Assembly: GCF_030530745.1 (NCBI RefSeq)
Contig: NZ_JAUMUI010000006.1
Span: 1-64,000, forward strand
Length of the DNA stretch: 64,000 bases
Direction: 5' to 3'
From: Neisseria sp.
GTDB taxonomy: Bacteria > Pseudomonadota > Gammaproteobacteria > Burkholderiales > Neisseriaceae
Shown here: positions 24,955-33,186 of the stretch, piece by piece
Layout: each line of letters begins with the position of its first letter
Numbering within the stretch: the first letter of the stretch is position 1
The notes under the pieces: generated by a model
What the model was told of the DNA's origin: nothing
Database searches by the model: none
Seen by the model: the letters and a program-made list of their open reading frames with translations, nothing else
Program-made: the position numbers and the translations under genes

Positions 24955-25200
24955 TTACTCCTGCCAGTCTGCAAACGGGTCGCGCTGCTGCGCGGCGGTA
25001 TCGCGCTCGATGACGTCGTGTTCGGACAGTTCTGCGGCGGCGGCGATAAAGCCCTGCCAATCGCTCGGGCGTTGCGACAAAATCACATCTCCCGTGGCTT
25101 CGTCGCGGCGGATATAAACTTCATCGCCCGAAAAGCGGAACGCCGCAGGCAGCCGCACGGCTTGGCTGCGGCCGTTTTGAAAGAGTTTGGCGGTTTGCAT
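24955..25200 (-). CDS. vapB: VapB-type antitoxin (AbrB/SpoVT fold)
   Basis: The 81-residue protein begins MQTAKLFQNGRSQAVRLPAA, the AbrB-like swapped-hairpin DNA-binding motif typical of VapB/VagC antitoxins. The C-terminal half is acidic and should wrap the toxin (ERDTAAQQRDPFADWQE). It binds VapC and represses its own promoter. It lies directly upstream of vapC. The pair sits between iscS and iscU, inside the isc cluster. A TATCAAGATATATATCA stretch upstream could be its operator. Confidence 0.9.
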   Translation of the reverse strand: MQTAKLFQNGRSQAVRLPAAFRFSGDEVYIRRDEATGDVILSQRPSDWQGFIAAAAELSEHDVIERDTAAQQRDPFADWQE

Positions 25201-25291
25201 GGTGCGCTCCTTTTTAAGGTTTTGTCGGATTAAAGTCTAACAAGTCAAACAGTAGTTATCAAGATATATATCACTTAGAGGGTGTTTTTCC

Positions 25292-25319
25292 GTAGGTCGG
25301 GCATAAATGCCCGACTTAC
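25292..25319. repeat. Inverted repeat between iscS and vapB
   Basis: GTCGGGCAT and ATGCCCGAC pair around AA, with GTA and TAC extending the stem. No T run follows on either strand. An inverted DUS pair spread over 25340-25401 lies between it and the iscS stop codon. Together they could end the iscRS transcript. Confidence 0.5.
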
Positions 25320-25413
25320 TGTTCAAATTTGTTTATTCAGGCCGTCTGAAAAATATGTTTCAGTCAGATTCAAGAATATGACCTGCCTTTTCAGACGGCC
25401 TCACGCACCAATT

Positions 25414-26628
25414 TTAATGTTCCGCCCATTCCACGGTATTCAAATCAATCCCTTCTTTAAACATCTCCCATAAGGGCGAGAGTTCGCGCAGTTTGCCGAT
25501 TTTCGATTTGATCAGTTCGGCGGCAAATTTCACTTCTTCTTCGGTGGTCATGCGGCCGAAGGTGATGCGCAGGGAAGAGTGGGCGAGTTCGTCGTTGCGG
25601 CCGAGGGCACGCAAAACGTAGCTGGGTTCCAACGAAGCGGAGGTGCAGGCGGAGCCGCTGGATACGGCCAGCTCTTTCACGGCCATAATCAGGCTTTCGC
25701 CTTCGACGAAGTTGAAGCTCACGTTGAGGTTGGTGGGCACGCGGCTTTCCAAATCGCCGTTGATATATACTTCTTCGATGCCTTCGATGCCTTTCAGGAA
25801 CAGTTCGCGCAGTTTGAGGGCGTGGGCGCGGTCTTGTTCCAATTCTTCGCGGGCGAGGCGGAAGGCTTCGCCCATGCCGACAATCTGGTGGGTGGGCAGG
25901 GTGCCCGAGCGGAAGCCGCGCTCGTGGCCGCCGCCGTGCATTTGCGCCTCGAGGCGCACGCGCGGTTTGCGGCGCACATACAGGGCACCGATGCCTTTGG
26001 GGCCGTAAATCTTGTGGGCGGAAAGGCTGAGCAGGTCGATTTTGGCGGCTTCCACGTCAATCGGGGTTTTGCCGGCGGCCTGGGCGGCGTCGACATGGAA
26101 GATGATTTTGTTTTCGCGGCAGATTTCACCGATAGCGGGAATATCCTGAATCACGCCGATTTCGTTGTTGACCCACATCACGGAAATCAGAATGGTGTCG
26201 TCGCGGATGGCGGCTTTGAGTTCGTTTAAATCAATCAGGCCGTTTTCCCGCACGCCCAGATAGGTTACTTCAAAGCCCTGGCGTTCGAGTTCGCGCATGG
26301 TGTCGAGCACGGCTTTGTGTTCGGTTTTCACGGTGATGAGGTGTTTGCCCTTGGTTTTGTAGAACTGCGCCGCACCTTTGATGGCGAGGTTGTTGGATTC
26401 GGTGGCGCCGCTGGTAAACACGATTTCTTTGGCGTCGGCGTTAAGCAGTTTGGCGATTTCGGCACGGGCGTTTTCTACGGCTTCTTCGGCCGTCCAGCCG
26501 AAGCTGTGGCTGCTGGAGGCGGGGTTGCCGAACTGTTCGGTTAAATAAGGAATCATTTTGGCGGCCACGCGCGGATCAACGGGGGTGGTGGCGGCATAGT
26601 CGAGGTAAATCGGGGTTTTAACGGTCAT
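25414..26628 (-). CDS. iscS: Cysteine desulfurase IscS
   Basis: The 404-residue protein is a PLP-dependent desulfurase that takes sulfur from cysteine for iron-sulfur cluster and tRNA thiolation. The N-terminus [15 protein letters not shown], the PLP lysine in [14 protein letters not shown] and the active-site loop [17 protein letters not shown] (catalytic cysteine) are all present. Length matches the group I family. It lies 28 bp downstream of iscR, so the two form an operon. A vapBC insertion separates it from iscU. Confidence 0.97.
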   Translation of the reverse strand: MTVKTPIYLDYAATTPVDPRVAAKMIPYLTEQFGNPASSSHSFGWTAEEAVENARAEIAKLLNADAKEIVFTSGATESNNLAIKGAAQFYKTKGKHLITVKTEHKAVLDTMRELERQGFEVTYLGVRENGLIDLNELKAAIRDDTILISVMWVNNEIGVIQDIPAIGEICRENKIIFHVDAAQAAGKTPIDVEAAKIDLLSLSAHKIYGPKGIGALYVRRKPRVRLEAQMHGGGHERGFRSGTLPTHQIVGMGEAFRLAREELEQDRAHALKLRELFLKGIEGIEEVYINGDLESRVPTNLNVSFNFVEGESLIMAVKELAVSSGSACTSASLEPSYVLRALGRNDELAHSSLRITFGRMTTEEEVKFAAELIKSKIGKLRELSPLWEMFKEGIDLNTVEWAEH

Positions 26629-26656
26629 GGTTGTGTTCTTTCTTGATTATGGTTTT

Positions 26657-27106
26657 TTAATGGATGTGGGTATGGGTAAAGTCTACTACTTGGGTGTTGC
26701 CGGTGTTTTTTTGGTCGATAATGTGTTGCAGGGTAACGCTGCTGAGGTAGTTGTGGATGGTTTTGTTTAAGTTTTCCCACAGCTCGTGGGTGAGGCAGGG
26801 CGAGCCTTTGCGGCAGTCGGCCTTGCTGCTGCATTGGGTGGCATCCAAGCGGTCTTCGGCGGCGGCGATGATTTGGGCGATGTTAATTTCGGTTGCGGGG
26901 GAGGCGAGAACATAGCCGCCGCCGGGGCCGCGCAGGCTTTCCACCAGCTCGGCGCGGCGCAGCTTGCTGAAAAGTTGTTCTAAATAGGAAAGGGAAATAT
27001 GCTGCCGCTCGCTGATGGCGCTGAGCTTCACGGCGCCGTTTTGGGCGTTGAGCGCCAAATCTATCATGGCGGTAACGGCAAACCGCCCTTTTGTGGTGAG
27101 TCGCAT
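26657..27106 (-). CDS. iscR: Rrf2-type iron-sulfur regulator IscR
   Basis: The 149-residue protein has the Rrf2 winged helix (MRLTTKGRFAVTAMIDLAL, then ISLSYLEQLFSKLRRAELV) and the three cluster cysteines in CSSKADCRKGSPC, followed by LTHELWENLNKTI. Holo-IscR represses its own operon. A well-matched type 1 IscR site lies over its promoter at 27151-27175. The C-terminus is His-rich (FTHTHIH). Confidence 0.95.
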   Translation of the reverse strand: MRLTTKGRFAVTAMIDLALNAQNGAVKLSAISERQHISLSYLEQLFSKLRRAELVESLRGPGGGYVLASPATEINIAQIIAAAEDRLDATQCSSKADCRKGSPCLTHELWENLNKTIHNYLSSVTLQHIIDQKNTGNTQVVDFTHTHIH

Positions 27107-27142
27107 GGCAGTTGTTGGTGTTGTGGTGGTTGTGTTTGGCGG

Positions 27143-27175
27143 ATTGTCTAATATCTGAGTGTTTTAGTCAAGTAT
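27143..27175 (-). promoter_or_regulatory. iscR promoter with type 1 IscR-binding site
   Basis: On the minus strand, TTGACT (27171-27166) and GACAAT (27148-27143) form a promoter with 17-bp spacing, about 37 bp before the iscR start codon. The 25 bases at 27175-27151 read ATACTTGACT, AAAAC, then ACTCAGATAT. I count 23 of 25 agreements with the E. coli type 1 IscR consensus as I remember it. The site covers the -35 box, as expected for autorepression. Confidence 0.75.
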
Positions 27176-27310
27176 ATGTTTTCAGACGGCCCCGGGTGTT
27201 TGATATATCCGGCAGCTTGGTGTAAATTGATAAAGGTTCTCAAATAGTCTGTTTGATGATGGTTTTGAAAAGTATAAATAAATTAATTGGTTACCAAAGT
27301 GGAGTGAACT

Positions 27311-28480
27311 ATGAACCGTGATTTGAGTAAGATGACCTGCATCGAAGACCTGCGCCGCGTTGCCAAGCGCAAGGTGCCGAAAATGTTTTACGACTATGCC
27401 GATTCGGGTTCGTGGTCGGAAACCACTTACCGCGAAAACACTTCGGATTTTAAAAACATCAAGTTCCGCCAGCGCGTGCTGGTGGATATGGAAGGCCGCA
27501 GCCTGGCTACCAAGATGATCGGGCAGGATGTGAAAATGCCGGTGGCCATCGCGCCGACGGGCTTTACCGGCATGCAGCATGCCGACGGCGAAATTTTAGC
27601 CGCCCGCGCCGCCGAAAAATTCGGCATACCGTTTTCGCTTTCCACCATGTCGATTTGTTCGATTGAAGATGTGGCCGAAAACACCGGTGCGCCGTTTTGG
27701 TTTCAGCTTTATGTGATGCGCGACCGCGAGTTTATGGAAAACCTGATTAAGCGCGCGCAGGCGGCGAATTGTTCGGCGCTGATTCTCACCGCCGATTTGC
27801 AGGTGCTCGGCCAGCGCCACAAAGACATCAAAAACGGCCTTTCCGCGCCGCCGAAACCCACGCTCGCCAACTTAATCAATCTGGCTGCCAAGCCCGAATG
27901 GTGCCTGAAAATGCTCAACACCGAGCGGCGCACGTTCCGCAACATCGTCGGCCATGCCAAAAACGTGGGCGATTTGTCGTCGCTTTCTTCGTGGACTTCC
28001 GAACAGTTCGACCCGCGCTTAAGCTGGGACGACGTTGCCCGCATCAAAGATTTGTGGGGCGGCAAGCTGATTATCAAAGGTATTATGGAGCCGGAAGACG
28101 CCGAGCTGGCCGTGAAGAGCGGGGCGGATGCCATCGTGGTTTCCAACCACGGCGGCCGCCAGCTCGACGACACCGTTTCCACCATCAAAGCCCTGCCTGA
28201 TATTGTGGGCGCGGTGGGCAGCAACATCGAAGTGTGGCTCGACAGCGGCATCCGCAGCGGGCAGGATATCCTCAAAGCATGGGCGCTCGGCGCGCGCGGC
28301 ACCATGATAGGGCGGGCCTTCCTTTACGGCTTGGGCGCATACGGCGAAGAGGGCGTAACCCGCGCGCTGGAAATTTTATATAAAGAAATGGATATTTCGA
28401 TGGCGTTTACCGGCCACCGCGATATTCATCATGTAAACAAAGATATTCTGGTAAAAGGCACTTATCCCGAAGCGGATTGA
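27311..28480 (+). CDS. lldD: FMN-dependent L-lactate dehydrogenase
   Basis: The 389-residue protein oxidises L-lactate to pyruvate and feeds electrons to the respiratory chain at the membrane. It belongs to the FMN alpha-hydroxy acid dehydrogenases: PVAIAPTGFTGMQHADGE near residue 80, the lysine in GGKLIIKGIMEPEDAE, the catalytic histidine in VVSNHGGRQLDD, and the phosphate-binding DSGIRSGQDILKA region. An AGTGGAGTG ribosome site precedes it. It is divergent from iscR and closed by an inverted DUS. Confidence 0.95.
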   Translation: MNRDLSKMTCIEDLRRVAKRKVPKMFYDYADSGSWSETTYRENTSDFKNIKFRQRVLVDMEGRSLATKMIGQDVKMPVAIAPTGFTGMQHADGEILAARAAEKFGIPFSLSTMSICSIEDVAENTGAPFWFQLYVMRDREFMENLIKRAQAANCSALILTADLQVLGQRHKDIKNGLSAPPKPTLANLINLAAKPEWCLKMLNTERRTFRNIVGHAKNVGDLSSLSSWTSEQFDPRLSWDDVARIKDLWGGKLIIKGIMEPEDAELAVKSGADAIVVSNHGGRQLDDTVSTIKALPDIVGAVGSNIEVWLDSGIRSGQDILKAWALGARGTMIGRAFLYGLGAYGEEGVTRALEILYKEMDISMAFTGHRDIHHVNKDILVKGTYPEAD

Positions 28481-28501
28481 GTATTGAGTGAAGTTGCCGG
28501 A

Positions 28502-28534
28502 CAGGCCGTCTGAAAAGATTTTTTCAGACGGCCT
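28502..28534 (+). terminator. Inverted DUS terminator after lldD
   Basis: CAGGCCGTCTGAAAA and TTTTCAGACGGCCTG pair around GATT. It lies 21 bp after the lldD stop codon. Confidence 0.8.
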
Positions 28535-28639
28535 GATTGTTTTGAAAAACAGTAAACGGCGCGGAATCGGGTTTTTACACTATTGACGATGCCGTGTTTT
28601 TTTACATTGCAAAACTTGTCTTTTTCATAAATTAAATAT

Positions 28640-28665
28640 ATAAATACGAACCATTATCAATTATT
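28640..28665 (+). promoter_or_regulatory. Fur-box-like operator upstream of hmuR
   Basis: The stretch ATAAATACGAACCATTATCA followed by ATTATTT resembles the classical Fur box, built from GATAAT hexamer repeats. It lies in an AT-rich promoter region about 85-105 bp before the receptor gene, whose family is normally iron-repressed. The match is partial. Confidence 0.5.
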
Positions 28666-28747
28666 TTATCAGGAAGGCCGTCTGAAAAGAAGCGGGCGGT
28701 TACGAATCAAACTGTTTTAAATTATTGATTTTTATTGAGGAAAAGAC

Positions 28748-30949
28748 ATGAAGTTAAAACCCGCCGCCTGCGCCGTGGTGATGGCTTTTGCCGCCCCCGC
28801 ACTTTATGCCGAAACCGTGCAGCCTGAAATTGCCGAACTGGAAACCGTTACCGTAACCGCCGACCGCAACGCGCAGAAGCTCGACCTCGCCGCGCCGAAT
28901 GTGGCGGTGGTGTCGCGGCAAACCCTGAATCAGGCCGCCGCTGCGAATTTGGATGATGTGTTTTTATACGAGCCGGGCGTGTGGGTGCCGTCGGACAACA
29001 CGCGGCGCGGTAACGCGGGCGTAAATATCCGCGGCATCGACGGCAACCGCATCCTGATGATGGTGGACGGCGTGCGCCTGCCGGAGGCGTATGCAGGCGG
29101 CGGCAGCAACGGTGCGATTTCGGGCCGCGATTTGGTCGAACCCGATACGCTTAAGCAGGCGGACATTGTGAAAGGGCCGTATTCCGCGCTCTACGGCAGC
29201 GATGCGCTGGGCGGGGTGGTAAATCTGGCCACTTATTCGCCGCGCGATTTCGTCGATGCCGACAAGCCTTATCACTTCGGTCTGAAATACGGCTACCGCA
29301 GCCGCGACAACAGCCACGGCCTAACCGCCACGGCGGCCGGCCGCACCGAAAACGCCGAGGGGCTGCTGATGCTCACCCGCCGCCAAGGGCATGAAATCAA
29401 AAACAAAGGCAGCGCCGATACGCGCGACAGCAGCCGCACCAAAAACAATCCGCAAGACAACAACAGCTACAATATTCTGGCCAAAGGCAATATCGGCAAC
29501 GAAAACCACCGTCTCGAAGCCGTGTTCGAGCAGTTTTACCGCAAAAACGAAACCGAGTTGCTCAACACGCTGGGCAGCAGCAGCGTGGTGCGCGGCCCGA
29601 CCACGGTTACCGCCACGCAGAGCCTGGCCGAAGCGTATGATTCCGCCCGCCGCCAACGCTTCGGCTTGGGCTACCGTTATATGGGCGGAGGCCGTCTGAA
29701 AGAAGCCGAAATCATGTTTTACCGCCAGCAGCTCAAAGCGCAGGACGATGCGGTGAACACGAGCGAAACCGCGATTAACGGCCGCACCGTCGGCAGCGGC
29801 GTCCGTTATTCCGACTACGGCTTCGACCAAACCGCCAACGGTATCAGCAGCCGTGCGGTGGCCGAGTTTGACACCGGCCGTCTGAAACACACCGTGGTGG
29901 CGGGGGCGGAATTCAAACACGTCGACACCGAGCGCAGCCGCGACAGCCTCACGGTTAATTCGGACGGCAGCACCAGCAAAAGCTATGCCGGCAGCCTCTA
30001 TCCCAATAAAACCTTCCCCGACAGCAAACGGCGCACCTTCAGCGTGTATGCGCAAGACAGCATCGCCTTTGCCAACGGCGTGGTGCTCACGCCCGCGCTG
30101 CGCTACGAATACGAAAAGCTGAAGCCGCAAATCGACCAAGCCTATCTGAACGCCAATCCCGAAAGCCTGCCGCAAAACTTCAGCGACAGCGCCATCACGC
30201 CCAGCCTGCGCCTAAGCTGGCCGATGGGCGACGCGTTTACCGGTTTCGCCACCTATTCGCAGGGCTTCCGCACGCCGCCGTTCGATTCGGCCACCATGTC
30301 GTTTTCCAACACCCAATACGGCTACCAAATCGTGCCCAACAACAACCTCAAATCGGAGCATTCCAACAGCTTTGAATTGGGTTTGAAATACAAAGGCGGA
30401 AACAGCAGGGTGCAAGTTACCGCGTTCTACAACCGCTACCGCGACTTTATCTCCCGACAATTTGTCGGTATGGCAAACGGTTTGCAGATATTCCGCTTTG
30501 ATAATCTCGACAAAGTGAAAACCTACGGCATAGAAGCGGCCACATCCCACCGTTTTGGCGGTGCTTGGCACCTCAACGGCAGCATCGCCTGGATGCGCGG
30601 GGAGGACGGCAACGGCAATGCGCTCGACACCGCCTACCCGCTCAACGGTGTGCTCGGTGTGGATTATGCGCAGGAAAAATGGGGTGCAGGCACCAAGCTG
30701 CGCTGGGCGGCCAAGCAGAAACGCGTGAGCAGCGAAAGTTTCTTCAAAACGCCGGGCTACGGTGTGTGGGACATCGGTGCGTGGTACAAGCCGGTGAAAA
30801 ACGTCGAATTGGGGTTGAACCTCTACAACCTCGGCAACAAAAAATACTGGCAGCACGTTGATGTGGCCGGCATGGCCGATACCGGCGTGATGGATTTGTA
30901 CAGCATGAGCGGCCGCAACGTGGCGGCTACGGTGCAGGTGAAGTTTTAA
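28748..30949 (+). CDS. hmuR: TonB-dependent haem/haemoglobin receptor
   Basis: The 733-residue outer membrane protein begins with a signal peptide ending near ALYA. A TonB box-like ETVTVTA follows, then a plug domain with GVNIRGIDGNRILMMVDGVR and VKGPYSALYGSDALGGVVN, then a 22-strand barrel ending in VAATVQVKF. The YSQGFRTPPF and NNNLKSEHSNSFELG stretches are the FRAP/NPNL-like motifs of haem receptors. It heads a locus with HmuS, T, U and V, which supports haem as substrate. The name hmuR is by analogy. Two DUS copies lie in frame inside the gene (both encode GRLK). Confidence 0.88.
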   Translation: MKLKPAACAVVMAFAAPALYAETVQPEIAELETVTVTADRNAQKLDLAAPNVAVVSRQTLNQAAAANLDDVFLYEPGVWVPSDNTRRGNAGVNIRGIDGNRILMMVDGVRLPEAYAGGGSNGAISGRDLVEPDTLKQADIVKGPYSALYGSDALGGVVNLATYSPRDFVDADKPYHFGLKYGYRSRDNSHGLTATAAGRTENAEGLLMLTRRQGHEIKNKGSADTRDSSRTKNNPQDNNSYNILAKGNIGNENHRLEAVFEQFYRKNETELLNTLGSSSVVRGPTTVTATQSLAEAYDSARRQRFGLGYRYMGGGRLKEAEIMFYRQQLKAQDDAVNTSETAINGRTVGSGVRYSDYGFDQTANGISSRAVAEFDTGRLKHTVVAGAEFKHVDTERSRDSLTVNSDGSTSKSYAGSLYPNKTFPDSKRRTFSVYAQDSIAFANGVVLTPALRYEYEKLKPQIDQAYLNANPESLPQNFSDSAITPSLRLSWPMGDAFTGFATYSQGFRTPPFDSATMSFSNTQYGYQIVPNNNLKSEHSNSFELGLKYKGGNSRVQVTAFYNRYRDFISRQFVGMANGLQIFRFDNLDKVKTYGIEAATSHRFGGAWHLNGSIAWMRGEDGNGNALDTAYPLNGVLGVDYAQEKWGAGTKLRWAAKQKRVSSESFFKTPGYGVWDIGAWYKPVKNVELGLNLYNLGNKKYWQHVDVAGMADTGVMDLYSMSGRNVAATVQVKF

Positions 30950-30964
30950 AGGTAAGGAAAAGGC

Positions 30965-31005
30965 TTTTCAGACGGCCTTATGTTGTGAAACAGGCCGTCT
31001 GAAAA
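30965..31005 (+). terminator. Inverted DUS between hmuR and hmuS
   Basis: TTTTCAGACGGCC and GGCCGTCTGAAAA face each other across TTATGTTGTGAAACA. In this outward order it may attenuate rather than stop transcription, leaving more receptor than downstream mRNA. Confidence 0.5.
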
Positions 31006-31024
31006 ACATGAAAGGAAACAACTG

Positions 31025-32065
31025 ATGAATCTCTGGCAACAATACCAAGCCAACAAAGCCGGCAAACAAGGCGTGTATTTTCCCCGCGAAGGCGCGGCCG
31101 AATTGGGCGTAAGCGAGGGCGCGCTGATGGCCGACGCGCCCGAAAGCGTTTATCTCGGCGGCAAGGAAAACATCCGCGATATCGTATTGAAACTGCAAAC
31201 CTTGGGGCGGGTGCAGTGCGTGGTACGCAACAGCGTGTGCGTGCACGAAAAACAAGGCGTTTATGAAAACGTGAGCATGGCGCCCACCTCCGGCATCGCC
31301 CTCAATGTGGGCGGCATCGACCTGCGCATCTTCCCCGCGCGCTGGCATCATGCGCTGGCCGTTACCACCCGCGATGGCGGCAAGGTTTCGCGCTCGGTGC
31401 AGTTTTACGACGAGTTCGGCGTGGCGGTTCAGAAAGTGTTTTTAAAAGAAGAGAATAAAGAAGCCGAATGGCAGGCTTTGCTGGCCGCTTTCGGCCGCAG
31501 CGGCAAACCTGAATTCCAAAGCGGCGAATTGCCGCCTGTGGAGGCCGCCGCCGCATTAATGCCCGAAAAAGAGGCCGCATTTCAGGAACGCTGGCTCGAA
31601 TTGAAAGACATCCACTACTTCGGCGGCCTGCTCGAAACCTTCAATCTCGACCGCCAGACCGCCTACCGCCACGCGCCCGCAGGCCTCACCCGCCGGCTCG
31701 GCTCTGAAGTTTGGCAGCAGGTGCTGGAAGCAGCCAAGGCCAAGGGCTTGGAAATCATGATTTTTTCAGGCAACCGCGGCATCGTGCAGATTCAGACAGG
31801 CCGTGTGCACAACCTCGTGCGCGCACGCGGCTATCTGAACATTTTCGACAGCCAAGAAGAAGGCTTCAGCCTGCACCTGAAAGACGACGAAATCGCCGAA
31901 ACCTGGGTGGTGCGCCGCCCGACGCGCGACGGTTTCGTTACCTGCGTGGAAGGTTTCGACAGCCGCCGCAAAACCGTGATTCAGATTTTCGGCAAAAGGC
32001 AGGAAGGCGAACCTGAGCTGGCGGCCTGGCGGGAAATTACCGACGGTTTGCTGCAGGCCGTCTGA
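31025..32065 (+). CDS. hmuS: Haemin-degrading/haem-trafficking protein HmuS
   Basis: The 346-residue cytoplasmic protein has the two similar halves of the HemS/ChuS/HmuS family. Examples are RNSVCVHEKQGVYENV and LNVGGIDLRIFPARWHHALA in the first half, and MIFSGNRGIVQIQTG, LNIFDSQEEGFSLHLKDDEI in the second. These proteins accept haem from the ABC importer and can open the ring or pass it on. The stop codon TGA lies inside a DUS (GCCGTCTGAA), so the last two residues are dictated by it. It follows the receptor gene after 75 bp. Confidence 0.9.
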   Translation: MNLWQQYQANKAGKQGVYFPREGAAELGVSEGALMADAPESVYLGGKENIRDIVLKLQTLGRVQCVVRNSVCVHEKQGVYENVSMAPTSGIALNVGGIDLRIFPARWHHALAVTTRDGGKVSRSVQFYDEFGVAVQKVFLKEENKEAEWQALLAAFGRSGKPEFQSGELPPVEAAAALMPEKEAAFQERWLELKDIHYFGGLLETFNLDRQTAYRHAPAGLTRRLGSEVWQQVLEAAKAKGLEIMIFSGNRGIVQIQTGRVHNLVRARGYLNIFDSQEEGFSLHLKDDEIAETWVVRRPTRDGFVTCVEGFDSRRKTVIQIFGKRQEGEPELAAWREITDGLLQAV

Positions 32066-32147
32066 ACGGCACAACCCGAAACCAACCTTCCAAACAGGCC
32101 TTTGCGCCGAACATGCCTGTCTGAAAAAAGCAAAGGAAAGCATACCC

Positions 32148-32936
32148 ATGAAAAAATATTTATTCGCTGCCGTTTTACTGGCTGCCCTGCAAACCGCCCA
32201 CGCCCAGCGCATTGTGGTGCTGTCGCCCGATGTGGCCGATATTGCCGTGGCACTGGGCGCGGCCGGTGAAATCGTTGCCCGCGACCAAACCAGCCGCAAT
32301 CCCGCGCTGAAAAACAAATCAAGTATCGGTATCTACCGGCAGCTTTCCGTCGAACCGGTTATCGCCGCCAAGCCCGATTTGGCGGTCGGTTCGTGGATGG
32401 TGCAGCCCGCCGCGATTTACGGCCGTCTGAAAAGTGCCGGCATCAATGCCGTCAACATCGCGCCGGACGACAGCATTGCCGCCTATCCGCAAAGCATCCG
32501 CACGCTGGGCAAGCTGATTAACAAAACCGCCCAAGCCGATGCGTTGGCAAGCAAATGGCAGGCGGAAATGAAACAGCAGCCCGCCAGCGGCAAACGTTAC
32601 CTGTTCAGTTACGACGGCCGCATCGCGGCGGGGCGCAACACCGCCGCCGACGAAATCATCCGCCGCGCCGGCGGCACCAACGCCGCCGCCCATATCGACG
32701 GCATGAAACCGCTCAACCGCGAAGCGTGGCTGGCGGCCAAGCCCGATGTGATCGTGATTGCCGACCACAACGCCAAAGTCATCGGCGGCGCGCAACAGTT
32801 TGCCGCGCGCCCCGAAGTGGCCGCCAGCCCCGCCGCCAAAAACGGCAGAATTTACCTGTGGCCGGCCAACGATATGTTCCGCTACGGTTTGGATACGCCG
32901 CAAGTGGTGAGAAAACTGCATGATTTGGCCAAATAA
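32148..32936 (+). CDS. hmuT: Periplasmic haem-binding protein HmuT
   Basis: The 262-residue protein has a signal peptide (MKKYLFAAVLLAALQTAHA) and a cluster A-II/TroA-type binding fold with RIVVLSPDVADIAVALGA, KPDLAVGSWMVQPAAI and KPDVIVIADH. It carries haem from the receptor to the HmuUV importer. It follows hmuS after 82 bp. A DUS lies in frame inside the gene (GRLKSA near 32421). Confidence 0.9.
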   Translation: MKKYLFAAVLLAALQTAHAQRIVVLSPDVADIAVALGAAGEIVARDQTSRNPALKNKSSIGIYRQLSVEPVIAAKPDLAVGSWMVQPAAIYGRLKSAGINAVNIAPDDSIAAYPQSIRTLGKLINKTAQADALASKWQAEMKQQPASGKRYLFSYDGRIAAGRNTAADEIIRRAGGTNAAAHIDGMKPLNREAWLAAKPDVIVIADHNAKVIGGAQQFAARPEVAASPAAKNGRIYLWPANDMFRYGLDTPQVVRKLHDLAK

Positions 32937-32992
32937 CCATCAGGCCGGGAGCTTTATAAAAAGGCGCCTCCCCCCTGAAAATGTTTTTATCC

Positions 32993-33071
32993 CGTCATAC
33001 TCGGGCTTGGCCCGAGTATCTGCATATTTCTTTTGAAACCAAAAGATGCTCGGGTCAAGCCCGAGCATGAC
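32993..33071. repeat. Paired palindromes between hmuT and hmuU
   Basis: This is a third full copy of the GTCATAC palindrome pair: GTCATACTCGGG with CCCGAGTAT, then GATGCTCGGG with CCCGAGCATGAC. A solo TTTTGCAAAGGTTCC end and an inverted DUS pair follow up to 33151. The 250-bp insertion separates hmuT from hmuU within an otherwise co-directional operon. Confidence 0.7.
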
Positions 33072-33186
33072 ACAGAGGGTTGAAGATGTTAAAAGGAATT
33101 TTGCAAAGGTTCCAGGCCGTCTGAAAACCCTGCCGAAGGTGTTCAGACGGCCTATTCATCCGCTATTTACCTATTATTTCAATATC

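Noticed and set aside
25579-26229. Plus-strand frame antisense to iscS
   Set aside because: The frame mirrors the codon structure of iscS and its product matches no family.
29321-30175. Long minus-strand frame inside hmuR
   Set aside because: It is the antisense shadow of a GC-rich gene; the plus-strand protein has clear family motifs and the minus-strand product is low-complexity.
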